From Ferruginibacter sp. (GTDB lineage Bacteria > Bacteroidota > Bacteroidia > Chitinophagales > Chitinophagaceae): a stretch of 10,677 nucleotides of DNA. Where the stretch lies: contig JANXTN010000029.1 of assembly GCA_025352435.1 (NCBI GenBank), positions 1 through 10,677 on the forward strand. Direction: 5' to 3'. Below are positions 1-6,544 of this stretch, piece after piece; positions within the stretch are counted from its first letter, which is position 1, and every line of letters begins with the position of its first letter. The position numbers and the translations under genes are program-made. The notes under the pieces were generated by a model. The model was given only the letters and a program-made list of their open reading frames with translations. It ran no database searches and was not told where the DNA came from.

Positions 1-1031
1 GTTACGGAGCAAATTACAACAGCACGCCTGGAAGCTCATTCACAAGTTTAGGAAATCCGGATTTAACATGGGAAGAGAACAGGCCATTAGATTTAGGAAT
101 TGATTTAGGATTCTTTAAAAACAGAATCAACTTCACAGCAGATGTTTATAAAAGAAAATCTTCTAAATTATTGCTAGATGCACCTCTTTCTCGAACTTCA
201 GGATTTGTTTCCATCAGAAAGAATATAGGAGCTTTGGAGAATAAAGGATTGGAATTAACATTGAATTTAGTGCCAATTACTACTAAAAACTTCACTTGGG
301 ACATAAGTTTTAACTATGCTACCAACCAAAATAAAGTTACAAGTTTACCTGACGGTAAGGATATCAATAATGGCTTATATATTTTTCGTGTAGGTTATGA
401 TGTTCAATCATATTTCTTACGTACATATGCCGGTGCAGATCCAGCAAATGGAGATCCACTTTGGTATACGGATTCTTCTTTATCGAAGACGCAAAATGTA
501 TACAGTAGTGCCAAAAGAATTATTCATCATTCTGCTTCTCCCACCTATTTCGGCGGTTTGACTAATACTTTTAAATACAAAGGATTTAGCTTAGAAGCTC
601 AGTTTTATTATAGCGGGGGTAATTATACCTATGATAACTTTAACAGCTATTATTTGGCTGCAGGTTTTGGACCAACATTTAACAAATCAGCTAGGGTATT
701 AGACAGATGGCAGAAGCCTGGTGATGTTACCGACATGCCTAAGTATATTTACAACGGAAATAAAGGCTTTGAAGGATCTTCTAGTTTCTATCAAAACAAA
801 GGAGATTATATACGTCTAAGAAATTTACAACTTGGTTATAATTTACCATCGGAAATGGCATCTAAAATTAAGTTAAACAGTTTATTCTTTTACGTTAGAG
901 GCACAAACCTAATTACTTTTGTTAAAGACAAAAATCAACCATTCGATCCTGAACAGGGAGCTAGTAGTTTGTCAAATCTTAACGAGTTTATACCAAGAAC
1001 AATATCAGTAGGATTAAATTTAGGGTTCTAA
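1..1031 (+). CDS. SusC/RagA-family TonB-linked outer-membrane receptor, C-terminal part (5' end outside window)
   Basis: Outer-membrane beta-barrel that imports oligosaccharides or peptides with energy from TonB, capped by its SusD partner. The frame is open from base 3 and gives 342 residues, about the last third of a family member of roughly 1000 residues. The N-terminal extension, plug and early barrel strands lie outside the window. Visible family marks are NPDLTWE (visible residues 18-24), followed by LGIDLGFFKNRINFTADVY, the usual SusC pattern in the late barrel, then alternating aromatic/polar strands such as FSLEAQFYYSGG. The protein ends FIPRTISVGLNLGF, with a terminal aromatic residue as expected for barrel assembly. 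An internal TTG at 171 is not a start, because homologous sequence continues upstream of it. The SusD-like gene follows 17 bases later. The substrate cannot be read from this part. Family assignment is secure. Confidence 0.95.
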   Translation, partial: YGANYNSTPGSSFTSLGNPDLTWEENRPLDLGIDLGFFKNRINFTADVYKRKSSKLLLDAPLSRTSGFVSIRKNIGALENKGLELTLNLVPITTKNFTWDISFNYATNQNKVTSLPDGKDINNGLYIFRVGYDVQSYFLRTYAGADPANGDPLWYTDSSLSKTQNVYSSAKRIIHHSASPTYFGGLTNTFKYKGFSLEAQFYYSGGNYTYDNFNSYYLAAGFGPTFNKSARVLDRWQKPGDVTDMPKYIYNGNKGFEGSSSFYQNKGDYIRLRNLQLGYNLPSEMASKIKLNSLFFYVRGTNLITFVKDKNQPFDPEQGASSLSNLNEFIPRTISVGLNLGF

Positions 1032-1048
1032 TTAAATAAAAAAAAATC

Positions 1049-2449
1049 ATGAAGCAAATATTAAAATATTCTTTCCTTTTTTCAACGTCGATAGTAGCAT
1101 TAGGACTATCCTCATGTAAAAAAGACTATCTCGAGCAGCTCTCTCCAACATCTATTAGTCCGGCTACTGCTTTAGCGGGTGAGACAGATGTAGCTGCCGC
1201 ATTGCTTGGGGCATACGCAGGATTAAGAAATGTAGATCTTGAAGGCAGAACAGTGCCGGTGATTGGAGATCTTATGGCTGACAATACATACGTATCTGGA
1301 AAGAATTCTGGTCGTTATACAAGTTATGCAAATTACCTTTTTACTGTCGCAGATGGCAACGTAGCCGGTTTTTGGAATTCGGCATACAATACTATATTGA
1401 GGTGCAATCAAATAATAAATGCAAGTGCCCCGGCTTCGATAAACGTAAATCAATATAAAGGAGAGGCCTATGCGATAAGAGCATTGTGCTACTTTACCCT
1501 AGTTCGTTATTTCGCAAAGCCGTATACACAAGACCCAACCTCCTTAGGGGTTCCTATTGTTACGAAGTTTGATATATCATTATTCCCTGCAAGAAACAAG
1601 GTTTCTGAGGTGTATACCTTGATAAATGCTGATTTAACACAATCATTTACCTTGATGACTACTTTCAAAAACTCCACACAGTTTAGTAAATATGCTGCAA
1701 GAGGTTTGCAGGCTAAAGTCTATTTAACTATGGGCGATTATGTAAATGCTAAGACTGCTGCATTGGATGTGATAAATAACAGTGGATTTACTGTTGTAAC
1801 TGCGGCCAATCATGCTTCTTATTGGTTAGGCGCATTGCCAAGAACGGACAAAGTAGAAACTTTATTTGAAGTATCTTCTGATATTTTAAACAACAATGGT
1901 TTTGACGGGCTTGCAAATATTTATAGTCAATCCGGATATGGAGATATGCTTGTTGCAAATGATTTGTATGCATCGTTTGCTACAGGTGATGTGAGAAAAT
2001 CACTCTATGTTCCAGGTACAAGAGGAGGTGCTGCAGCAATTTTTGTAACTAAATATCCAAATACCAACGGTACTGATATTAGTGATACAAAAGTTGTAAG
2101 ATTAAGTGATATCTATTTAATAGCTGCTGAAGCATCTTTACCAGCTAATGAGGCAGATGCTTTGTTGTATGCTAACTACATTACTTCTCGCAGAAATGCC
2201 GGTCCAATTGGATCTACAGGTGCAGCTCTATTTGAAGATATTATCACTGAAAGAAGAAAAGAACTAGCTTTCGAAGGTGACAGATATCTTGATTTAAATC
2301 GATTGAAAAGAGATGTTGTCAGAAGTACAAACTTCCCTTCAACAGCAAGAACAATTCTTTTCACTGATTACAGAAGAGTTTTACCAATTCCTCAATCAGA
2401 ATTAGATGCTAACTCTAATATTAGAAGTCAACAAAATCCGGGTTGGTAA
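1049..2449 (+). CDS. SusD/RagB-family nutrient-binding outer-membrane lipoprotein
   Basis: Surface lipoprotein that binds the nutrient and forms the lid of the adjacent SusC channel. It has 466 residues, at the short end for the family. The N-terminus is a lipoprotein signal with lipobox LSSC, so Cys23 is the expected lipidated residue. The SusD N-terminal region follows (YLEQLSPTSISP at 27-38, then an alpha-helical LLGAYAGLR segment). The TPR-like helical core includes YKGEAYAIRALCYFTLVRYF (about 136-155). The C-terminal SusD/RagB region has RLSDIYLIAAEA (351-362), the hallmark ERRKELAFEGDRYLDLNRLK (401-420), and the ending VLPIPQSELDAN...QNPGW. The start ATG is preceded by an A-rich leader with no Shine-Dalgarno motif, which is normal in Bacteroidota. 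It is the last gene before convergent genes, so any linked enzymes must lie upstream of the window or elsewhere. The ligand is unknown. Confidence 0.96.
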   Translation: MKQILKYSFLFSTSIVALGLSSCKKDYLEQLSPTSISPATALAGETDVAAALLGAYAGLRNVDLEGRTVPVIGDLMADNTYVSGKNSGRYTSYANYLFTVADGNVAGFWNSAYNTILRCNQIINASAPASINVNQYKGEAYAIRALCYFTLVRYFAKPYTQDPTSLGVPIVTKFDISLFPARNKVSEVYTLINADLTQSFTLMTTFKNSTQFSKYAARGLQAKVYLTMGDYVNAKTAALDVINNSGFTVVTAANHASYWLGALPRTDKVETLFEVSSDILNNNGFDGLANIYSQSGYGDMLVANDLYASFATGDVRKSLYVPGTRGGAAAIFVTKYPNTNGTDISDTKVVRLSDIYLIAAEASLPANEADALLYANYITSRRNAGPIGSTGAALFEDIITERRKELAFEGDRYLDLNRLKRDVVRSTNFPSTARTILFTDYRRVLPIPQSELDANSNIRSQQNPGW

Positions 2450-2467
2450 TTTACATTATGAAAATAA

Positions 2468-2502
2468 AAAAGAGGCCGTCTACTTATGAGACAGCCTCTT
2501 TT
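2468..2502. terminator. Bidirectional intrinsic terminator between convergent genes
   Basis: The arms AAAAGAGGCCGTCT (2468-2481) and AGACAGCCTCTTTT (2489-2502) pair over 14 positions with one C-A mismatch around the 7-base loop ACTTATG. On the + strand the right arm ends in TTTT, 19 bases after the SusD-like stop. Read on the - strand, the hairpin is followed by TTATTTTC, giving a long U-rich tail for the thioredoxin gene. One structure therefore serves both converging units. Structure seen directly; function inferred. Confidence 0.85.
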
Positions 2503-2553
2503 CATTTAGTTCTTGTTGTGTAAGTGAAATAATTAATTAGATATTTGTTTTAT

Positions 2554-3714
2554 CTACTTCAACACCTCCCCCAACTTCTTCCCTAAAGCTTCACCTCTTA
2601 GTTCTGTTGCTATTATTTTGCCCGTTGGGTCTATTAATACATTGTAAGGAATTCCATCAAACCCGTAAAGGGAAACACTGATGCTGTTCCACCCTTTTAA
2701 ATCACTCACATGTGTCCAGGTTAGATTATCTTTCTTTATTGCATCCTGCCATTTGGTTTTATCTTCATCAAGGGATACACCAAGAACGGTAAAATTTTTA
2801 TTTTTAAATTTATTGTAGTTGGCTACAACATTTGGATTTTCCCCCCTGCACGGTGCACACCAACTTGCCCAAAAATCTACCAAAACATATTTACCTTTTA
2901 ACGAGCTCAATGCGATCAATTTTCCTGAAGCATCTGCCATAGAAAAATCCGGAGCTTGGCTGCCTACAATTGGTTTTCCCTTTTGTGCGGGAACATTTGA
3001 GGGCTTATCCTTTTTTACCATCAATTCATTGTACTGAGAAATGATAGTTGCTACGCCATTGTGACTTGGAAACCGCTTGGATAAATTGGGAATAACAGTC
3101 TTTAACTCTGCAGGATCAATTCCTCTTGTATAGCCTAAGGCAAACATAGCCACAACAGGATCAGATGCTGTATCAATTGATCGTACTACAAAATTTTTAA
3201 ATGCAGCGCCTTCGGTGTTTAGTTCTATTATTTTAATTTTTATGATACTGTCATTGGTTTTCATTTTTTGTAGTGTGTCTATTTCTGCAGATAGGGCTGT
3301 CATGTTTTTTTGTTTGCCATCTACATTCAATAAAAAGTTTTTGAACAGCTTATTTGCCCTTGTGTTAAACTCGGGACCAGTCAAACTCATGTCTTTTACA
3401 TCTGCCTTAAAATCAATTTTTGCTGCATCGTTTATGAAAATATAACCTGTTTCCTGTTTTTCAAATCTTAATCTATATAACCCTTCCTCAGGCGCCATGC
3501 CACCTACAGTAAATTTGCCATTTTTTATTTCACCTGTATCTATTACGTCAGGATCTTTTTGGCTAAAATATAACTGCTCCAAAAATATCTTTTGATCGGC
3601 TGCATTTTTCAATTTTCCTGTTACTGTAAATTTTCCTTTTTCCGTTTTTTCATTGCATGAAACTGCACCTGCAATGAAAAAAATTCCCATTAATAATTTT
3701 TTCATTAAACTCAT
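2554..3714 (-). CDS. DUF4369 / TlpA-like thioredoxin-fold lipoprotein
   Basis: Probable membrane-anchored thiol-disulfide oxidoreductase of the TlpA/ResA group, facing the periplasm. It has 386 residues. A short signal ends in AVSC, so Cys20 is the likely lipidation site. Residues about 28-120 match the DUF4369 beta-rich domain usual at the N-terminus of these Bacteroidota proteins (FTVTGKLKNAADQKIFLEQL, then NGKFTVGGMAPEEGLYRLRF). A helical linker runs to about 235. The thioredoxin domain starts near GSQAPDFSMAD (251-261) and has the active site WCAPC with Cys286 and Cys289 and the cis-proline loop GIPYNVLID with Pro356. Both active-site cysteines are present, so it should be redox active. 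Two starts are possible: Met1, or Met4 at 3705, which gives a more typical MKKLL signal. The gene lies 45 bases after gatB with no terminator between, so co-transcription is likely. The protein partner is unknown. Confidence 0.92.
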   Translation of the reverse strand: MSLMKKLLMGIFFIAGAVSCNEKTEKGKFTVTGKLKNAADQKIFLEQLYFSQKDPDVIDTGEIKNGKFTVGGMAPEEGLYRLRFEKQETGYIFINDAAKIDFKADVKDMSLTGPEFNTRANKLFKNFLLNVDGKQKNMTALSAEIDTLQKMKTNDSIIKIKIIELNTEGAAFKNFVVRSIDTASDPVVAMFALGYTRGIDPAELKTVIPNLSKRFPSHNGVATIISQYNELMVKKDKPSNVPAQKGKPIVGSQAPDFSMADASGKLIALSSLKGKYVLVDFWASWCAPCRGENPNVVANYNKFKNKNFTVLGVSLDEDKTKWQDAIKKDNLTWTHVSDLKGWNSISVSLYGFDGIPYNVLIDPTGKIIATELRGEALGKKLGEVLK

Positions 3715-3759
3715 TTATAAATAAAAAATAATATTCCATCAACCTTAAACTACAAACAT

Positions 3760-5208
3760 TCAACCTTTCCCCAACTTCTCCTCCAACATCTTCGTTACCG
3801 CTTCCATATCAGCCTTTCCTTTGCTAAGTTTTTTCACTTGTCCTGCAAACAATCCTATCAACCCCTTTTTCCCTGACTTATATTCCTTTATTTTTTCAGG
3901 CATGGAATCCAGTGTTTCATTTATCCACTTTTCGATTTCACCAATATCGTTTTCCTGCAATAAATTCATAGATACAGCAAGGCTTTCAGGCGAAGCGGCT
4001 GTATCGGCGATCATCGCAAGTAATAATTTTGTAGATGCTACATTAAAGTGAATTTTACCTGTTTCTGTAAAATTAATCAATGCCGCAACTTTCTCCATAT
4101 CTACCGAAAAATCTTTGATGCCAACATTATTTTCGTTGCAATAATTTTTAATAGGGCCAATTATCCAGTTAGCCGTGCTTTTGTAATTACCCGTTCTTGC
4201 GGCAAGCATTTCATAATAATTTGCATCGTCTTTATTCTCACAAATTCTGTCAGCGTCGTATGCGAAAAGTCCATGGGTTTGTATGTATTTCTCCTGCAAC
4301 ACTGCAGGTAAATCAGGCATCGTTTTTTTTATATCGTTTATATATTCCTGCGTAATGTTTAGGGGCGGTAAATCGGGCTCAGGAAAATAGCGGTAATCGT
4401 CTGCATCTTCTTTGCTGCGCAGTGAAAATGTAGTGTTGTTATCTGCATTAAAACTCCTCGTTTCTTGAATTACTTTTTCACCTGTTTCTACTATTCTAAT
4501 TAAGCGATCAACTTCTATCTCTATTGCTTTTTTTACATTACGAATGCTGTTTAAATTTTTTACTTCTACTCTTGTACCTAATTTTTTTTCGCCTTTTAAT
4601 CTTACCGAAATATTTGCATCGCATCTCAGGCTTCCCTCTTCCATATTTCCATCGCAAACATCTAACCATCTTACTAGTTTTCTTAATGCAGTGATGTAGT
4701 CAAACGCTTCCTGTGCACTGCTTAAGTCAGGCTCTGTCACAATTTCAAGCAATGGCGTACCTGCTCTGTTCAAATCAATGGCTGTATAATTTTCAAACAT
4801 ATCATGGATGCTTTTGCCCGCATCTTCTTCGATGTGTATGCGGTTAAGCTTTACATTTTTTTCGCCGTTTGGAGTTTGAATAGTAAGAAAACCACCCTTA
4901 CAAATAGGTGCAGTATCCTGGCTCGTTTGGTAACCTTTTGGTAGATCCGGATAAAAATAATTTTTACGGGCAAAATAAGTATGCTGCGTAATGTTGCAGT
5001 TTAATGCAATGCCCAGTTTTACGGCTAATGCAATCACTTCTCTATTCAGAACCGGTAACGTACCAGGATGGGCCAATGAAATAGGACTAACATGAGTATT
5101 GGGATCAGCACCGAAACTGATACTGTCCCCCGAAAATAATTTACTTTTTGTAAGAAGCTGGGCATGTACTTCCAAGCCGATCACTACTTCATATTTATCA
5201 TTCGTCAT
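3760..5208 (-). CDS. gatB: Aspartyl/glutamyl-tRNA(Asn/Gln) amidotransferase subunit B
   Basis: GatB subunit of GatCAB, which in the cytoplasm converts Glu-tRNA(Gln) and/or Asp-tRNA(Asn) to the correct amide form; GatB carries the kinase step and tRNA recognition, while GatA supplies ammonia. It has 482 residues, the normal length. Conserved blocks: YEVVIGLEVHAQL (6-18), FGADPNTHVSP (32-42), ARKNYFYPDLPKGYQ (80-94), HIEEDAGK (125-132), NRAGTPLLEIVTEPD (147-161), EEGSLRCDANIS (190-201) and DDYRYFPEPDLPPL (270-283). The C-terminal helical and tail domains cover about 290-482. The frame could open at a TTG at 5217, but the ATG at 5208 (MTNDKYEVV) fits the family start, and the TTG lies inside the predicted promoter box. 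GatA and GatC are not in the window, which is usual in Bacteroidota, where the subunits are often unlinked. Confidence 0.97.
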   Translation of the reverse strand: MTNDKYEVVIGLEVHAQLLTKSKLFSGDSISFGADPNTHVSPISLAHPGTLPVLNREVIALAVKLGIALNCNITQHTYFARKNYFYPDLPKGYQTSQDTAPICKGGFLTIQTPNGEKNVKLNRIHIEEDAGKSIHDMFENYTAIDLNRAGTPLLEIVTEPDLSSAQEAFDYITALRKLVRWLDVCDGNMEEGSLRCDANISVRLKGEKKLGTRVEVKNLNSIRNVKKAIEIEVDRLIRIVETGEKVIQETRSFNADNNTTFSLRSKEDADDYRYFPEPDLPPLNITQEYINDIKKTMPDLPAVLQEKYIQTHGLFAYDADRICENKDDANYYEMLAARTGNYKSTANWIIGPIKNYCNENNVGIKDFSVDMEKVAALINFTETGKIHFNVASTKLLLAMIADTAASPESLAVSMNLLQENDIGEIEKWINETLDSMPEKIKEYKSGKKGLIGLFAGQVKKLSKGKADMEAVTKMLEEKLGKG

Positions 5209-5214
5209 GTATTG

Positions 5215-5222
5215 CAAAAATA
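5215..5222 (-). promoter_or_regulatory. Putative gatB promoter -7 box (TATTTTTG)
   Basis: Perfect match to the Bacteroidota TAnnTTTG element, ending 6 bases before the gatB ATG, in the gap after the PDZ-gene terminator where a promoter is needed. If used, transcription would begin almost at the start codon. A weaker candidate lies upstream, TATTATTG at 5247-5254 (one mismatch), which would give a leader of about 30 bases. No good -33 TTTG is seen at the usual spacing. Confidence 0.4.
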
Positions 5223-5278
5223 CAAGTAAACGTTTTATAGAAATCCCAATAATAGCATTAGTGTATTACTTAGGTCAT

Positions 5279-5313
5279 AAAAAAATTCTGCCAACCTATA
5301 ATGGGTTGGCAGA
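5279..5313 (-). terminator. Intrinsic terminator of the PDZ gene
   Basis: The perfect 10-bp stem TCTGCCAACC (5287-5296) / GGTTGGCAGA (5304-5313) has a 7-base loop. Read on the - strand, it is followed by seven T residues (5285-5279). It lies 30 bases after the PDZ-gene stop codon and isolates that gene from gatB. A weaker inverted repeat, TGACAA (5314-5319) / TTGTCA (5332-5337), lies between the stop and this hairpin. Confidence 0.9.
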
Positions 5314-5343
5314 TGACAAATTATTTTTCTATTGTCAGGGGAT

Positions 5344-6405
5344 TTATAAATTAGCAGTCTTTAATTTTTTAGGAATTTTTATGGTGAAATTCATTTCGTT
5401 TCCGTTGCGCTTTGCTTTTAAGGTATAATTCGATTTCTCTTTATTGATTTGCAACTGTTCTCTTGCCTCATCAGTGTTCTGAACTTTTATGCCTCCAATT
5501 TCTGTTATCAAATCATCTTTTTGTAAGCCTGCTGTTGCTGCTGCAGAAGCCATTTCCACGTCCAATATTTTAACAGCATTTCCGTCTTCAGTATCCTGTA
5601 TTTTTAGACCAATTTTCTGGCGGCCAGGTTGAAAGAAATTATCGTCCAAATTTTTATTCCAGTCTTTTTCAAATCCTGGAGGTGCAGGGGGCATGGGCGG
5701 GCGGGGAATGGTAATGGTTTGTTCACTGCCATCAGGTTTTTTGAAAGAAAAAACTTTATTCTCTTGTACCCGCATTTTATTTTCTACTAGCGTTACTTTT
5801 TCATCTTTCTTTTTACCATCTCTTAAGAAGTAAACTTTTACTTTATCCCCGGTTTTCATTGAGCGAATAACCTTTGAAAGATCATTTGCTGTTTTTATTT
5901 CTTTATTTTCTACTTTATAAATAATATCGTCTTTTTTAAGACCGGCTTTTTCTGCCGGACTGTTTTTTGTAACATTTGTAATTAGTGCACCTTCTTGATT
6001 TTCATCTGTACTTACACCAAGAAAAGTGTATGAGCGTTCTCCATTTTTGCCAAAGCCACCATCTTTAAAAAACCCTTCCATATTTGTTTCAATGTTTCCT
6101 CTTAGGTTATCACCAAAATCGAAAGACATATTATTACCATCTCTAACAATAATTTTTCTGTTGTTGATAGTGATACCGTCTTCACTAAATTCTGCCAATG
6201 GTTTGCCATTGATGATCACTTTATTTCCGGTAATTTCTACAGTAACTTTTGTGTCTTTATCTCCTTTTTTACGAATAATTATTTCCTGGGTTTCTTTCTT
6301 CTCAGCTTTCGGGCTTTCTTTTTCTGTAACCTGAGCTTCTGCTCCGAGGCCTGTTACTGTTGCAAGCAACCAACCGATAATTGTGCCTTTAATGTTGTGT
6401 TTCAT
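5344..6405 (-). CDS. Secreted protein with two PDZ domains and no protease domain
   Basis: It has 353 residues. The N-terminal signal peptide has a hydrophobic core at about 8-21 and likely cleavage after AEA (22-24), giving a periplasmic protein. A charged segment with short beta-like repeats follows (about 28-110). PDZ 1 spans about 125-207, with the carboxylate-binding-type loop YTFLGVS (126-132) and SPAEKAGLKKDDIIYKVENK (149-168). A proline-rich linker runs at 234-244 (PRPPMPPAPPG). PDZ 2 spans about 262-344, with KIGLKIQ (264-270) and AAATAGLQKDDLITEIGGIK (288-307). The PDZ arrangement recalls the C-terminal half of DegP/HtrA proteases, but there is no trypsin-like domain and no catalytic Ser motif. 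An adaptor or peptide-tail binding role is inferred; the real function is unknown. It has its own promoter candidate and terminator, so it is probably a single-gene unit, perhaps also read through from alaS, which has no visible terminator. Confidence 0.88.
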   Translation of the reverse strand: MKHNIKGTIIGWLLATVTGLGAEAQVTEKESPKAEKKETQEIIIRKKGDKDTKVTVEITGNKVIINGKPLAEFSEDGITINNRKIIVRDGNNMSFDFGDNLRGNIETNMEGFFKDGGFGKNGERSYTFLGVSTDENQEGALITNVTKNSPAEKAGLKKDDIIYKVENKEIKTANDLSKVIRSMKTGDKVKVYFLRDGKKKDEKVTLVENKMRVQENKVFSFKKPDGSEQTITIPRPPMPPAPPGFEKDWNKNLDDNFFQPGRQKIGLKIQDTEDGNAVKILDVEMASAAATAGLQKDDLITEIGGIKVQNTDEAREQLQINKEKSNYTLKAKRNGNEMNFTIKIPKKLKTANL

Positions 6406-6440
6406 GATGTATGTTTTAAACTACGAAATATTTAGTACAT

Positions 6441-6448
6441 CAAATGTA
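6441..6448 (-). promoter_or_regulatory. Putative promoter -7 box (TACATTTG) of the PDZ gene
   Basis: Perfect TAnnTTTG match 35 bases upstream of the PDZ-gene ATG, giving a leader of about 30 bases. The best -33 candidate is a TTCG (one mismatch to TTTG) about 18 bases upstream, inside the palindrome at 6467-6478. Match seen directly; promoter activity inferred. Confidence 0.5.
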
Positions 6449-6466
6449 AGAGAATAATTTATATTA

Positions 6467-6478
6467 CGAATTAATTCG
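6467..6478. promoter_or_regulatory. 12-bp perfect palindrome at the -33 region of the PDZ promoter (possible operator)
   Basis: CGAATTAATTCG equals its own reverse complement. It sits 18 bases upstream of the predicted -7 box, where a bound dimeric regulator would contact or block RNA polymerase. A few 12-bp palindromes are expected by chance in an AT-rich sequence of this length, so its placement is the main argument. Confidence 0.25.
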
Positions 6479-6544
6479 GAGATATTTATTTTCCTTTAGT
6501 ATCATGTTTACTTTTACAAGAGAGAAAAATTGTTGAGCTTGATT

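Noticed and set aside
171..1031. Separate short gene starting at a TTG
   Set aside because: The frame is open back to base 3 and the upstream residues carry SusC signature sequence, so this is an internal codon of a truncated-by-window gene.
5040..5130. GatB with Ser at positions that are zinc-binding Cys in some homologues (FSGDS, VSPIS)
   Set aside because: By recall, B. subtilis and others also lack these cysteines, so this is ordinary family variation and not a defect.
5206..5217. gatB start at the TTG at 5217
   Set aside because: The ATG at 5208 gives the normal family N-terminus, and the TTG overlaps a perfect promoter box.
5314..5337. Second hairpin TGACAA/TTGTCA before the PDZ terminator
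   Set aside because: Only 6 bp with a 12-base AT-rich loop; too weak to call as a functional element beside the strong terminator.
5099..5428. 109-residue open frame on the + strand across the gatB start and the PDZ terminator
   Set aside because: It runs antisense through gatB, its promoter, a strong hairpin and the end of the PDZ gene; no family resemblance.
6026..6334. 102-residue open frame on the + strand within the PDZ gene
   Set aside because: Antisense shadow of the charged N-terminal segment; the apparent hydrophobicity comes from complementing Lys/Glu/Asp codons.
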